Shown one piece after another: positions 29,170 to 38,773 of a stretch of DNA of 64,000 bases. Position 1 is the first letter of the stretch. Each line of letters starts with the position of its first letter. This stretch comes from an uncultured Ruminococcus sp. (GTDB taxonomy: Bacteria > Bacillota > Clostridia > Oscillospirales > Ruminococcaceae). Made by a program: the position numbers and the translations under genes. The notes under the pieces were generated by a model. That model had not been told where the DNA came from, made no database searches, and was given only the letters and a program-made list of their open reading frames with translations. Location of the stretch: contig CAMZZN010000001.1 in the NCBI GenBank assembly GCA_947345935.1, positions 111,049 through 175,048 on the forward strand. Direction: 5' to 3'.

Positions 29170-29360
29170 GCATTTGAAATCCGTCTGGCGTTTTGTGCGT
29201 ACAGATGAGAGTTAATGCCGAAAGACATTAAATCGGACAGTCCGCTGCCTGTATATACGGAGTGATCCGTATAGCGTCATTGACGCATATTCACATTTTT
29301 CCGCAGATGCCCAATGCTGAAAGGCTTTTGCAGAACGGGTAAGAATGTCCGGAAATTTTA
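29170..29360 (+). ncRNA. Structured leader RNA of rplS (L19-leader-like)
   Basis: The 200-nt leader contains several hairpins, for example TATACGGA/TCCGTATA around GTGA (29254-29273 area), GCGTCA-TT-GACGC, and TTCCG/CGGAA enclosing a larger domain that ends near the ribosome site. Firmicute rplS genes commonly have an autoregulatory L19 leader. The position fits, but I cannot confirm the consensus by eye. Confidence 0.5.
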
Positions 29361-29373
29361 GGAGGAAATTAAA

Positions 29374-29718
29374 ATGGATGCACTCAAATTAATCAGCGAG
29401 TCAAGCATGAAGGAAAATGTTCCGCAGTTCAACATCGGTGATACCGTAAAGGTTCACGTACAGATCAAGGAAGGCGACAAGAGCCGTATCCAGGTATTTG
29501 AGGGAACTGTTATTGCCAAGAAGCACGGCGGAATCAGCGAGACATTTACCGTAAGACGTGTTGCGCACGGATGCGGAATCGAAAGAGTATTCCCTCTTCA
29601 CTCTCCTGTTGTTGACAAGGTAGAGGTTGTAAGACGTGGTAAAGTTCGCAGAGCTAAGCTTTATTACCTCAGAGACAGAGTTGGTAAGGCTGCTAAGGTT
29701 AAGGAACAGATCCGCTGA
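29374..29718 (+). CDS. rplS: 50S ribosomal protein L19
   Basis: The 114-residue L19 protein at the 30S/50S interface. [38 protein letters not shown] and [31 protein letters not shown] are the family signatures. A perfect TAGGAGG precedes ATG 29374. It heads a run of lepB, rbgA and rnhB, which resembles the Bacillus rplS-ylqF-rnhB neighbourhood. Confidence 0.97.
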   Translation: MDALKLISESSMKENVPQFNIGDTVKVHVQIKEGDKSRIQVFEGTVIAKKHGGISETFTVRRVAHGCGIERVFPLHSPVVDKVEVVRRGKVRRAKLYYLRDRVGKAAKVKEQIR

Positions 29719-29779
29719 TCGGATACAGACGGGGTTCAGTCGGTTTATGCCGGCTGAACTAAGCTGTCTTGAATCAGAG

Positions 29780-29914
29780 AGCCTGTCCCGGATTGCTGCA
29801 ATGCGGTTTTTGAAGTACTGTGTTTGATTTTCAGCCATATTGTCAGTATCAGTATGCCTGCAAACGACCGACTTGTCTGCCGCATCCTTACAGCAGACCA
29901 GGGACAGGCTTTTT
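29780..29914 (+). ncRNA. Candidate rod-like structured RNA between rplS and lepB
   Basis: Nested complementary segments define one long interrupted hairpin: AGCCTGTCCC (29780) with GGGACAGGCT (29901-29910), then GCTG/CAGC, TGCGG/CCGCA, GTTTG/CAAAC, and an apical CATATTG/CAGTATG. The outer stem is followed by TTTT. This looks like a discrete ncRNA or a large attenuator, not a simple terminator. It resembles 6S RNA in general architecture only; I cannot assign a family. Confidence 0.5.
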
Positions 29915-29938
29915 ACTATATATTACAGGAGGATTATC

Positions 29939-30667
29939 ATGAACGAAAATAAAGATCTGGAAATAGAAAAAGACGAGGATGCTCCTGAAAACGAGCCGGA
30001 AACAGCGTCTCCGCAGAATTCGGAGGCAGGTCAGGAGATCGCCGGTAAGAATAAAAACGGTAAGTTTCTGAGAGATGTAATGGATATAGTAGAATCAACT
30101 ATGATGACTATATTCGTTATCATGATGATATTTACTTATCTGCTGCATCCGGTAAACGTGAAGGGCGAGTCCATGCAGCCTACTCTGATGGATTATGACA
30201 GGATCCTTATGACTACAGTTTATTTTAAACTGGAATACGGCGATATTGTTATCGTGGACAACGATGCGGCATACGATCTCGATGAAAACGGAGACCCCGT
30301 TGCTGTGGATATTGACGGCAGGCAGCTTGACGAATGTATTATCAAGCGTGTAATAGCAACAGGCGGACAGACGATTGATATCCGTGACGGAAAAGTTTAT
30401 GTTGACGAAAAAGAACTTGATGAACCGTATATAGCCAAAGGAGCACGCACATATCCTTTGAACGGATTTAATAACAAATATCCGATCACTATTCCTGAGG
30501 GCTATTACTTTGTAATGGGCGATAATCGTGAACGCTCTTCGGACAGCCGTCATGCCGATGTGGGACTTATCAAGAAATCTCAGATTTACGGAAAGGCTCT
30601 CGTAAGATATTCACCTCTCAGCAAATTTAAATTTTTGTGGGATACTGAAGACGAGTCGGCAGAATAA
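29939..30667 (+). CDS. lepB: Signal peptidase I (first copy)
   Basis: Type I signal peptidase, releasing secreted proteins from the membrane. The 242 residues: acidic 45-residue cytoplasmic N terminus, membrane helix (about 58-75), catalytic Ser in VKGESMQPTL, catalytic Lys in IIKRVIATGG, and GDNRERSSDSRHADVGLI. Start is ATG 29939 after AGGAGG; an in-frame ATG at 29840 lies within the RNA element and lacks a ribosome site. Next to a second copy. Confidence 0.94.
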   Translation: MNENKDLEIEKDEDAPENEPETASPQNSEAGQEIAGKNKNGKFLRDVMDIVESTMMTIFVIMMIFTYLLHPVNVKGESMQPTLMDYDRILMTTVYFKLEYGDIVIVDNDAAYDLDENGDPVAVDIDGRQLDECIIKRVIATGGQTIDIRDGKVYVDEKELDEPYIAKGARTYPLNGFNNKYPITIPEGYYFVMGDNRERSSDSRHADVGLIKKSQIYGKALVRYSPLSKFKFLWDTEDESAE

Positions 30668-30686
30668 TAACGTTTTCTGAGTTGTA

Positions 30687-31265
30687 ATGAAAAGGAAAAA
30701 TATTCTTGCAGCAGCGTCCGGATTTATTGAGATGCTGTTTATAACGCTTTTGATCGTGAGTCTGGTCTTTACGTATTTGCTGCGGATAGTTGAGGTAAGC
30801 GGCGATTCAATGAGTTCGACCCTTGAATCAGGGGATAAAGTTATAATGACGTCAGAGTGCAGGCGGCCGAAACAGGGAGACATCATTGTTTTCTACGCTT
30901 CAGGAGCTGTGACCCTGGACGACGATTCTGAAATTGTTGTGTCCGCCGGAATACGTCAGAATCTGATGAAGCGTGTGATCGCTGCGGAGGGACAGACAGT
31001 TGACTTCGACTTTGCTGCCGGAAAGGTCTATGTTGACGGCAGAGAACTTGACGAACCATATATCAGCGGACTTACTCACAGCGATCAGGGAGCGTTCACC
31101 GGAAAATATCCTGTAACCGTTCCGGAAGGGTATGTTTTTGTAATGGGTGACAATAGGCGTGCTTCGATTGACAGCCGTGCAAGCGAACTCGGATTTGTTC
31201 CGGTAGACGATATAATCGGCAGAGTTGTTTTCAGGATATCTCCGTTCGGGTTTATTAAAGATTAA
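30687..31265 (+). CDS. lepB: Signal peptidase I (second copy)
   Basis: A 192-residue paralogue of the preceding gene with a short N terminus and the helix FIEMLFITLLIVSLVFTYLLR. Catalytic Ser in VSGDSMSSTLESGDKVIM, Lys in LMKRVIAAEG, and GDNRRASIDSRASELGFV are intact. It lacks the acidic N-terminal extension of the first copy. Tandem duplication with divergence suggests different substrate preferences or expression; neither can be read from sequence. Confidence 0.93.
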   Translation: MKRKNILAAASGFIEMLFITLLIVSLVFTYLLRIVEVSGDSMSSTLESGDKVIMTSECRRPKQGDIIVFYASGAVTLDDDSEIVVSAGIRQNLMKRVIAAEGQTVDFDFAAGKVYVDGRELDEPYISGLTHSDQGAFTGKYPVTVPEGYVFVMGDNRRASIDSRASELGFVPVDDIIGRVVFRISPFGFIKD

Positions 31266-31277
31266 GAGGAGGTTCAT

Positions 31278-32156
31278 GTGGATAATACAGATATGAAACA
31301 GATTCAGTGGTTTCCGGGGCATATGGCAAAAACCAGAAGACTAATCGCTGCAAATCTTAAGCTTGTGGATGCTGTTGCGGAGATCGTTGATGCGAGAGCT
31401 CCGCTGAGCAGCCGTAATCCGGAAATGGACTCCATGACAAAGAACAAGCCACGTCTGGTGATTCTTAACAAGTGTGATCTTGCGGACGAAAAGGCTACCC
31501 AGAGCTGGATAAATTACTTTAAAAACAACGGTATAGAAGCTGTGGCAGTTGATTGCAAATCGGGCAGAGGACTTAAAAATATTTTGCCTGCGGTGAAAAA
31601 TAAAGTTCTTGCGGAACTTATGGCAAAGCGTGAGCAGAACGGAATGTCCGGAGCCGCTGTCAGGCTTATGGTTGTTGGAATTCCGAATGTCGGCAAATCT
31701 ACCGTTATCAACAGACTGTCAGGAGCAAAACACGCTAAGGCGGAAGATCGCCCTGGCGTTACCCGTACAAAGCAGTGGGTGAAGCTTGATAAGAGCACAG
31801 AACTGTTGGATATGCCTGGAGTTTTGTGGCCTAAATTTGAGGATCAGGACGCTGCTGTGCGTCTGGCATTTACCGGCGCTATAAGCGATGATATCCTGGA
31901 TATCGAAACATTGGCGGCAAAATTGCTTTTATTTCTGGCGAACGGCTATCCGGATTCTCTCAAAGAGCGGTATAAGGTCATGCCGGAAGCTGATATGAGC
32001 GGATTTGATCTTCTTGAATCAGTAGGAAGGAAACGTGGTATGATGATCTCCGGCGGAGAGATCAACACAGAACGTGCCGCTATTACCGTAATAGATGAAT
32101 TCAGAAGCGGAAAACTTGGGCGAATCACCTTGGAAATGCCGCAGAAAAGAGACTGA
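31278..32156 (+). CDS. rbgA: Ribosome biogenesis GTPase RbgA (YlqF)
   Basis: Circularly permuted GTPase needed for late 50S assembly. The 292 residues begin with QIQWFPGHMAKTRR; the motif order is permuted: NKCD (G4, about 55), then GIPNVGKST (G1, about 130), then DMPG (G3, about 176). The start is GTG 31278 after GAGGAGG; an internal ATG at 31293 is the alternative. Lies directly upstream of rnhB as in Bacillus. Confidence 0.94.
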   Translation: MDNTDMKQIQWFPGHMAKTRRLIAANLKLVDAVAEIVDARAPLSSRNPEMDSMTKNKPRLVILNKCDLADEKATQSWINYFKNNGIEAVAVDCKSGRGLKNILPAVKNKVLAELMAKREQNGMSGAAVRLMVVGIPNVGKSTVINRLSGAKHAKAEDRPGVTRTKQWVKLDKSTELLDMPGVLWPKFEDQDAAVRLAFTGAISDDILDIETLAAKLLLFLANGYPDSLKERYKVMPEADMSGFDLLESVGRKRGMMISGGEINTERAAITVIDEFRSGKLGRITLEMPQKRD

Positions 32157-32157
32157 T

Positions 32158-32784
32158 ATGGCAAAGATCATTCTTCACAAAGAACTTTTTGACTACGACA
32201 GTGAGCTTCGCCGGGAATTTCCGCTGATCTGCGGTGTGGACGAAGCAGGCAGGGGACCTCTTGCGGGGGACGTTTATGCTGCTGCAGTAATTCTTAAAGA
32301 CGGAGATATGATAGATTATCTTAATGACAGCAAGAAGCTTTCGGAAAAACGCCGTGAGCAGCTATACGATATTATCATAGATAAAGCGGAGGCGTACTGT
32401 ATCGCCGTGGCTTCTGTTGAGGAGATCGACCGTCTGAATATACTGAATGCAGCTATGCTTGCTATGAAACGTGCTGTCGAAGGATTGGATGGAACTCCTG
32501 ATCTTGCTCTTATTGACGGAAACCGTCTGCCTGATCTTGACTGCAATTCAAGATTTGTTATAAAGGGAGACGCCACATCTGCTTCGATTTCAGCGGCGTC
32601 TGTGCTTGCAAAGGTTGCCCGTGACCGCTATATGAAAGAAATTGCTGAAAAATATCCGCAGTACGCCTTTGAAAAGCATAAGGGATATGGTACTAAGTTG
32701 CACTATGAAATGCTTGAAAAGTACGGTATATCCGATATTCACCGCCGCTCGTTCCTGAAAAAGCTTACTGATGAAAGCAAGTGA
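32158..32784 (+). CDS. rnhB: Ribonuclease HII
   Basis: Removes ribonucleotides and RNA primers from RNA:DNA hybrids. The 208 residues carry the catalytic acids in GVDEAGRGPLAGDV (Asp-Glu), the Asp of LIDGN, and SAASVLAKVARDRYM. I place the start at ATG 32158, one base after the rbgA stop. It overlaps the yraN start by 14 bases. Confidence 0.95.
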   Translation: MAKIILHKELFDYDSELRREFPLICGVDEAGRGPLAGDVYAAAVILKDGDMIDYLNDSKKLSEKRREQLYDIIIDKAEAYCIAVASVEEIDRLNILNAAMLAMKRAVEGLDGTPDLALIDGNRLPDLDCNSRFVIKGDATSASISAASVLAKVARDRYMKEIAEKYPQYAFEKHKGYGTKLHYEMLEKYGISDIHRRSFLKKLTDESK

Positions 32785-33148
32785 AACGGGAAAACTCGGC
32801 GAGGAAAGGGTATGCGCATATTTGAAGGATAACGGCTACAGGATCGCCGAACGCAATTTCCGCATCAGAGGCGGAGAAATCGACATTGTTGCCGAAAATG
32901 AATTTTATATTGTATTTGTGGAAGTTAAGACACGCAGGCCTGACAGTATGGTAACGGGATTTGAAGCGGTGACAAAACGAAAAAAAGAACTGATAATCCG
33001 GGCGGCGGCTGAATATTGTATAAGGCATTCAAGTGAGCTTCAGCCACGATTTGATACCGCTCAGGTTATTGCGAGTGGAGAAAAAGTTCTCCGGATTGAT
33101 TATATTGAAAATGCCTTCGACACGACAGGCTATAATTTTATATTCTGA
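32771..33148 (+). CDS. YraN/UPF0102 family endonuclease-like protein
   Basis: A 125-residue protein with the PD-(D/E)XK-like core of UPF0102: GKLGEERVCAYLKDNGYRIAERNFRIRGGEIDIVAENEFYIVFVEVKTRR, in which GEIDIV and FVEVK contain the putative metal ligands. Holliday-junction-resolvase-like folds are known for the family; cellular function is not settled. Usual companion of rnhB. Confidence 0.9.
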   Translation: MKASETGKLGEERVCAYLKDNGYRIAERNFRIRGGEIDIVAENEFYIVFVEVKTRRPDSMVTGFEAVTKRKKELIIRAAAEYCIRHSSELQPRFDTAQVIASGEKVLRIDYIENAFDTTGYNFIF

Positions 33149-33159
33149 AAGGTGATAAT

Positions 33160-34653
33160 ATGTTCTACAACAGCACAAGAAACAGCAAGGTTAGGGTGAG
33201 CAGCGCTGAAGCAATTACTCAGGGAATCTCCTTGGAGGGCGGTCTTTTTGTGCCGGAAAGTATTCCAGCGCTTTCTCTTGAAGAGATAAAAGCTGTGGGT
33301 GAAATGAAATATGCCGACAGAGCCGCTTTTGTTTTTTCAAAGTATCTTACGGATTTTACAGATGCTGAGATACGTTACTGTACTGACAATGCCTACTCCG
33401 TAAAGAACTTTGAGACAGAGAGCATTGCTGAAATTGCTCATCTCTTCGACGGCACATATATGCTTGAGCTCTGGCACGGTCCGACCTGTGCTTTCAAGGA
33501 TATGGCGCTCCAGATCCTGCCGTATTTTCTGACAACATCCGCAAAGAAGATAAATCTTGACAAGAAGATCGTTATTCTGGTAGCAACTTCCGGCGATACG
33601 GGAAAGGCTGCTCTGGAGGGATTCAGGGATGTTGAGGGAACTTCGATTCTTGTATTCTACCCCGAGGACGGCGTAAGTCCCATGCAGAAGCGTCAGATGA
33701 AAACGCAGGAGGGCGAAAACGTTGGCGTGTGTGCGATAAAAGGTAATTTTGACGACTGTCAGAACGGCGTCAAAGCTATCTTTACGGATGATGATGTCAA
33801 AAAGCGGCTTGAAGAAGCAGGTCTTATGTTTTCAAGCGCTAATTCAATTAACTGGGGACGTCTGGTGCCGCAGATCGTTTACTACATTTCTTCCTATGCC
33901 GAACTTGTCAAGGATGGAGAAATTGAACTTGGAGATAAGATAAATATTGTTGTTCCGACCGGAAATTTTGGCAATATTCTGGCTGCGTATTACGCTAAGC
34001 ATATGGGAATTCCAGTAAATAAGTTGATCTGTGCCTCAAATGTAAATAACGTTCTCACTGATTTTATCAATACCGGCGTTTACGACAGAAACCGTCAGTT
34101 CTATGCGACTGTTTCGCCGTCGATGGACATTCTCATTTCCAGTAATCTTGAAAGACTTCTTTACCTTATGACCGGAAAAAATGATGAGATAATCCGTGAA
34201 TGGTTCGGAAAGCTTGCGTCGGACGGAAGATATGAAGTAACAGAGGATGTAAAGAAAAAGCTCAGCGAGGAGTTCTGGGCAGGATGCTGCAACGACGAGG
34301 AAACGAAGGCAGCCATAAATGCAGTATATGAAAAGTATTCATATACCTGCGATACCCATACGGCGGTTGCAGTCAAAGTATATAAGGATTACAAGAAAGC
34401 TACAGGAGACACAGCAAAAACTATCATTGCATCAACTGCAAGCCCTTATAAGTTCAGTGCTGCTGTTCTTGAAGCGCTGGAGGGCGGCGAATCCGACATT
34501 GACGAGTACGCTAAGGTCGATCGTATTGCAGAGCTTTCAAAGCTTCCTGTGCCTGCCGCACTTGCTGATCTTAAAAATAAATCGCAGCGCTTTAACGATG
34601 TTATAGAAAAGGCGGATCAGAAGCAGTACGTTCTCAGGACGCTTGGTATCTGA
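33160..34653 (+). CDS. thrC: Threonine synthase
   Basis: PLP enzyme converting O-phosphohomoserine to threonine. The 497 residues belong to the longer, yeast-like class: EGGLFVPESIP, LWHGPTCAFKDMALQILP with the PLP-binding lysine, VATSGDTGKAALEGF, and VPTGNFGNILAAYYAKHMG. Ribosome site AAAGGTG. Other threonine genes are not adjacent. One base separates its stop from the next start. Confidence 0.94.
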   Translation: MFYNSTRNSKVRVSSAEAITQGISLEGGLFVPESIPALSLEEIKAVGEMKYADRAAFVFSKYLTDFTDAEIRYCTDNAYSVKNFETESIAEIAHLFDGTYMLELWHGPTCAFKDMALQILPYFLTTSAKKINLDKKIVILVATSGDTGKAALEGFRDVEGTSILVFYPEDGVSPMQKRQMKTQEGENVGVCAIKGNFDDCQNGVKAIFTDDDVKKRLEEAGLMFSSANSINWGRLVPQIVYYISSYAELVKDGEIELGDKINIVVPTGNFGNILAAYYAKHMGIPVNKLICASNVNNVLTDFINTGVYDRNRQFYATVSPSMDILISSNLERLLYLMTGKNDEIIREWFGKLASDGRYEVTEDVKKKLSEEFWAGCCNDEETKAAINAVYEKYSYTCDTHTAVAVKVYKDYKKATGDTAKTIIASTASPYKFSAAVLEALEGGESDIDEYAKVDRIAELSKLPVPAALADLKNKSQRFNDVIEKADQKQYVLRTLGI

Positions 34654-34654
34654 T

Positions 34655-35347
34655 ATGAGTTTGTACGTTATCGGCGATCTTCATTTGTGCAAAGGCAATT
34701 CCGGAAAGTCGATGAGTATATTCAGCGGCTGGGACGACTACCAGGAACGTATTGAGAGTAATTGGCTGAAAGTCGTAGAGCCGGAGGATACGATAGTTCT
34801 TGCCGGAGATATTTCATGGGGAATGTCTTTGCAGGAGGCGGAGGAAGATTTCAGGTTTATAGATCGTCTGCCGGGAACGAAGATCATTTTGAAAGGGAAT
34901 CACGACTACTGGTGGACAACGATGAATAAGATGGAAAATTTCCTCAGTTCAGAGGGATTTTCAACCATAAAAATATTGCACAATAATCACTACCGGTATG
35001 GCGATTATGGTATTTGCGGAACAAGAGGCTGGGTGAATATGCCCGGTGAAACTCAGGATGAAAAAGTTCTCCGGCGAGAGGTGCAGCGTCTGGAGACGTC
35101 AATAAAATCTGCGCTGTCTGAAGATCTTACACCGCTTGTTTTTATGCACTACCCTCCGGTATTTGCATCTAACTTTAATTACGATATCCTTGAGATACTT
35201 TATCGTTACGGCATAGGCGAGTGCTACTACGGTCATATACATGGACGTTCTGCACATGAATTATGTCTGACCAATACTTATGACGGTATAAATTTTCACT
35301 TGATATCTGGTGATTATTTGCAATTTATTCCGGAAAAAGTGATATAA
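34655..35347 (+). CDS. Calcineurin-like metallophosphoesterase
   Basis: A 230-residue phosphoesterase with an intact dimetal site: IGDLHL (Asp, His), LAGDISWG (Asp), LKGNHDYWW (Asn, His), FMHYPP (His) and YGHIHG (His-x-His). These residues are complete, unlike the phosphoesterase at 9466. Substrate unknown. The start is ATG 34655, one base after the thrC stop, so the two are probably co-translated. Confidence 0.9.
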   Translation: MSLYVIGDLHLCKGNSGKSMSIFSGWDDYQERIESNWLKVVEPEDTIVLAGDISWGMSLQEAEEDFRFIDRLPGTKIILKGNHDYWWTTMNKMENFLSSEGFSTIKILHNNHYRYGDYGICGTRGWVNMPGETQDEKVLRREVQRLETSIKSALSEDLTPLVFMHYPPVFASNFNYDILEILYRYGIGECYYGHIHGRSAHELCLTNTYDGINFHLISGDYLQFIPEKVI

Positions 35348-35398
35348 TTTGTGCTAAATACAGAACTGTTAAAATTTAGTAGAAAAATTATTTTGAAT

Positions 35399-35408
35399 GT
35401 GGTATAAT
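35399..35408 (+). promoter_or_regulatory. Extended -10 promoter of tig
   Basis: TGG-TATAAT extended -10 element 40 bases before tig, with no good -35 box. Confidence 0.55.
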
Positions 35409-35447
35409 ATACCAGGTATGTTATATAATTATATGGAGGATATATAA

Positions 35448-36764
35448 ATGAGCTTAAAATCATCAAACAAAACAGATGTGAATACTACAGAGTTAGTTAT
35501 TTCAATCGACCCCGAAACATTTGAGGCTGCTGTTGAGAAAGAATATCAGCGTCAGAAGAAGAATATTCAGATCAAGGGTTTTCGTAAAGGCAAGGTTTCA
35601 AGAAAGCTTGCTGAGAAGGAGTTCGGCGAGGGCGCTTTTTATGAGGGAGCTATTAACTCTCTCGTAGGTCCTGAGATCGATGCTGCTGTTAACGAAACAG
35701 GCATAATTCTCGTTGACAGACCCAGTCTTGAAGTTCTTTCCATTGACAAGGCCGAGGGAGTTGAGATCAAGGCCGTGTGCATTACAAAGCCTGAGATCGA
35801 GATCGCTGATTACAAGGGAATCAAAGCTCCCAAGCAGGTAAGCGAGATCACAGACGAGGATATCGAAAAGCAGATCGAGATGATAAGAAAGAAGAATGCA
35901 CGTATCGTTTCTGTTGAGGACAGAGCGGCTGAAATGAACGACGAAGTTATCATAGACTTTGAAGGATTTTTCGGCGACGAGGCATTCGAGGGCGGAAAGG
36001 GTGAAGATCATCCTCTGCGTCTTGGCAGCGGTCAGTTTATTCCCGGATTTGAGGATCAGATCGTAGGTCATAATATCGGCGACGAGTTTGACGTAAACGT
36101 AACTTTCCCTGAAGACTATCAGATGGCTGACTATGCAGGAAAGGCTGCCGTTTTCAAGACAAAGCTCAAGGCTATCAGCTACGAAGAACTTCCTGAGATC
36201 AACGACGATCTCGTAAAGGACGCTACAGAATTTGAAACTGTTGAGGAATACAAGAACGACATCAGAGAAAAGCTTGAAGAGGCAGCTGTAAATCAGGCAG
36301 AAGCATCCTTTGAGAACGCTGTTATGGCAAAGCTTATTGAAAAGGTGGAAGCTCCTATTCCGAATTGTATGTATGAGCACAGAATTGATGCTCTTATCAA
36401 TAATTTCAATCAGCAGCTCCGTCAGCAGGGCATGGATCTGAAGCTCTATTTCCAGTACACAGGCATGGATATGGACTCATTCAGAGAGACTTACAGAGAC
36501 AGAGCCGAGAGCGAAGTTAAGCTTCGTCTTGCACTTGAAAAGATTGCTGAGCTTGAGGACATCGAGGTTTCTGAGGAAGAGATCGACAATGGTCTTGCAG
36601 AACTTGCTGCTGCTAACAGCATGGATGTTGAAACAGTAAAGCGCTTCGTTAATGTAAACGAATACAGCGAGGATCTTAAAGTTCAGAAGGCTGTTGACCT
36701 TGTAAAGGAGAATGCCGTTATCGACAATACTTCTGCTGAGGAAGAAAAGACAGACGCTGAATAA
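35448..36764 (+). CDS. tig: Trigger factor
   Basis: Ribosome-bound chaperone and peptidyl-prolyl isomerase for nascent chains. The 438 residues contain the ribosome-binding signature GFRKGKVSRKLAEKEFGEGAFYEGAIN, the FKBP domain (about 150-245: EVIIDFEGFFGDEAFEGGKGEDHPLRLGSGQFIPGFEDQIVG) and the helical C-terminal domain. Codon use is strongly biased, as for highly expressed genes. It is followed by clpP and clpX, a classic arrangement. Confidence 0.95.
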   Translation: MSLKSSNKTDVNTTELVISIDPETFEAAVEKEYQRQKKNIQIKGFRKGKVSRKLAEKEFGEGAFYEGAINSLVGPEIDAAVNETGIILVDRPSLEVLSIDKAEGVEIKAVCITKPEIEIADYKGIKAPKQVSEITDEDIEKQIEMIRKKNARIVSVEDRAAEMNDEVIIDFEGFFGDEAFEGGKGEDHPLRLGSGQFIPGFEDQIVGHNIGDEFDVNVTFPEDYQMADYAGKAAVFKTKLKAISYEELPEINDDLVKDATEFETVEEYKNDIREKLEEAAVNQAEASFENAVMAKLIEKVEAPIPNCMYEHRIDALINNFNQQLRQQGMDLKLYFQYTGMDMDSFRETYRDRAESEVKLRLALEKIAELEDIEVSEEEIDNGLAELAAANSMDVETVKRFVNVNEYSEDLKVQKAVDLVKENAVIDNTSAEEEKTDAE

Positions 36765-36780
36765 TTACAGATACAAACAT

Positions 36781-36803
36781 TGTCCCACATATCTTGTGGG
36801 ACA
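36781..36803 (+). terminator. Hairpin between tig and clpP
   Basis: TGTCCCACA/TGTGGGACA 9-bp stem followed by AGTATTTT. The weak U-run suggests partial termination, letting some tig transcripts continue into clpPX. Confidence 0.55.
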
Positions 36804-36830
36804 AGTATTTTAAGAAAGGGCAGTGAAATT

Positions 36831-37421
36831 ATGAGCAGTTTAGTACCTTACGTTGTTGAACAGACGAGTCGTGGAGAGCGTTCTTATGATATTTTTTCAC
36901 GTCTCCTCAATGACAGGATCATTATGCTTTCAGATCAGGTCAATGATGCTACCGCAAGTCTTGTAGTAGCCCAGCTTCTTTATCTTGAAAGTCAGGATAC
37001 GGAAAAGGATATATCCCTTTATATAAACAGTCCGGGTGGATCCATTACCTCTGGAATGGCTATTTATGACACTATGCAGTACATCAAGTGTGATGTATCG
37101 ACTATCTGTATAGGTATGGCTGCTTCCATGGGAGCGTTTCTCCTTGCTGCCGGAGCCAAGGGTAAACGTCTTGCCCTTCCGAACAGTGAAATAATGATCC
37201 ATCAGCCCCTTATTTCGGGAGGACTGTCCGGTCAGTGCACCGATATTAAAATTCATTCCGATCATCTTGTAAGAACTCGTCAGAAAATGAATGAAATGCT
37301 TGCTGCCAATACAGGCAAACCTCTTGAACAAGTTCAGGCGGATACTGAGCGTGATAATTACATGACAGCTCAGGAAGCTATGGAATACGGACTTATTGAT
37401 AAAGTAATTGAAAAGAGATAG
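36831..37421 (+). CDS. clpP: ATP-dependent Clp protease proteolytic subunit ClpP
   Basis: Tetradecameric serine protease barrel. The 196 residues carry catalytic Ser99 ([11 protein letters not shown]), His124 (MIHQP) and the late Asp in the [10 protein letters not shown] region. The N-terminal [23 protein letters not shown] is standard. The ATG at 36831 is preceded by AAGAAAGGG; an upstream in-frame start at 36780 falls in the tig hairpin. Eight bases before clpX. Confidence 0.96.
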   Translation: MSSLVPYVVEQTSRGERSYDIFSRLLNDRIIMLSDQVNDATASLVVAQLLYLESQDTEKDISLYINSPGGSITSGMAIYDTMQYIKCDVSTICIGMAASMGAFLLAAGAKGKRLALPNSEIMIHQPLISGGLSGQCTDIKIHSDHLVRTRQKMNEMLAANTGKPLEQVQADTERDNYMTAQEAMEYGLIDKVIEKR

Positions 37422-37429
37422 GAGATCTA

Positions 37430-38722
37430 ATGTCAGAAACATTTAAATCATGCAGCTTCTGCGGCAAGGGTGAAAACAGGGTTCACAGTATGTTTTCAGC
37501 CGGTCCATCCAATATATGTGACGAATGCATATGCTACTGCTATGAAATGCTTTTTGGCCCTTCGCCTGAAAAAACGCAGAAGAAAAAAAATAAGGATAAA
37601 ATACAGCCGCTGTCTGAAATGCGACTTTTTAAGCCCATGGAGATCAAAACTTTTCTGGACGAGTATGTTATCGGACAGGAAGCTGCTAAGATTTCACTGT
37701 CAGTTGCTGTGTACAACCATTATAAACGTATCCTTGCACAGGAGCAGAAAAACGGAGATCAAGCAAACAATATTGACGATGTGGAACTTCAGAAGAGCAA
37801 TGTTCTCCTTTTAGGACCTACCGGCGTTGGAAAGACCTTTCTTGCCCAGACGCTCGCCAAATTTCTTAATGTACCGTTTGCTATTGCTGATGCCACTACC
37901 GTAACAGAGGCAGGTTATGTGGGCGAAGATGTGGAAAACGTTCTGCTTCGCCTTATTCAGGCTGCCGATTTTAATATTGAGGCGGCAGAGAGAGGAATCA
38001 TTTATATTGACGAGATAGACAAGATCGCCAGAAAGTCTGAAAATACGTCGCTTACCCGTGACGTAAGCGGCGAGGGCGTTCAGCAGTCTCTTCTTAAAAT
38101 CATTGAGGGAACAGTCTCTAATGTTCCTCCGCAGGGCGGACGAAAGCATCCGAATCAGGAATTTCTTCAGATAAATACGAAAAATATTCTGTTTATCTGC
38201 GGCGGAGCTTTTGACGGACTTGAAAAGCAGATTCAGAGGAGAATAAGCAAAGCTCCTATCGGTTTCGGCGGAGAACTTAAATCTCACAAGGAAGAAATGG
38301 ACAATATCTTCAAGAAAGTGATCCCAAAGGATCTTGTAAAGTTCGGAATGGTTCCGGAATTCATCGGCAGACTGCCAGTAATTTCTGTTCTTGAAGCACT
38401 TGATGAGAATTCGCTTGTAAGAATTCTCACCGAGCCGAGAAATGCGCTTATCAAGCAGTATAAGAAGCTTTTTGAGTATGACGATGTAGAACTGGAGATT
38501 CAGGATGACGCTCTTATCGAGATTGCCAAAAAGGCGATTTCTCAGAAAACAGGCGCAAGAGGTTTGCGGTCTATTCTGGAAAAGATTCTTATGCGTACTA
38601 TGTATGCAGTGCCGTCAGACGGCAGTATAGCAAGAGTAACGGTCACTGCCGAGTGTGTAACTCAGGATGCTGATCCGATACTTACAAACAGAAGAAATAA
38701 GACCGTTCAGCTGGCTAAATAA
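37430..38722 (+). CDS. clpX: ATP-dependent Clp protease ATP-binding subunit ClpX
   Basis: AAA+ unfoldase for ClpP. The 430 residues include the N-terminal four-cysteine zinc domain (CSFCGKG...CDECI), Walker A GPTGVGKT (about 127), Walker [12 protein letters not shown], pore loop GYVGED and the sensor/C-terminal region with [10 protein letters not shown]. The IGF-type ClpP-binding loop is seen near APIGFGGEL. Partner ClpP is encoded immediately upstream. Confidence 0.96.
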   Translation: MSETFKSCSFCGKGENRVHSMFSAGPSNICDECICYCYEMLFGPSPEKTQKKKNKDKIQPLSEMRLFKPMEIKTFLDEYVIGQEAAKISLSVAVYNHYKRILAQEQKNGDQANNIDDVELQKSNVLLLGPTGVGKTFLAQTLAKFLNVPFAIADATTVTEAGYVGEDVENVLLRLIQAADFNIEAAERGIIYIDEIDKIARKSENTSLTRDVSGEGVQQSLLKIIEGTVSNVPPQGGRKHPNQEFLQINTKNILFICGGAFDGLEKQIQRRISKAPIGFGGELKSHKEEMDNIFKKVIPKDLVKFGMVPEFIGRLPVISVLEALDENSLVRILTEPRNALIKQYKKLFEYDDVELEIQDDALIEIAKKAISQKTGARGLRSILEKILMRTMYAVPSDGSIARVTVTAECVTQDADPILTNRRNKTVQLAK

Positions 38723-38730
38723 AATATGTA

Positions 38731-38762
38731 AGCTCTGTACCGAGGTACAGAGCTGTTTTTTA
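38731..38762 (+). terminator. Intrinsic terminator after clpX
   Basis: AGCTCTGTACC/GGTACAGAGCT 11-bp perfect stem with a two-base GA gap, then GTTTTTT. The minus-strand small gene may use the same stem. Confidence 0.88.
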
Positions 38763-38773
38763 TGGGCAGATGA

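Noticed and set aside
36781-36803. Hairpin between tig and clpP as a full terminator separating two units
   Set aside because: U-run is interrupted (AGTATTTT) and clpP has no clear promoter; partial attenuation is more plausible.
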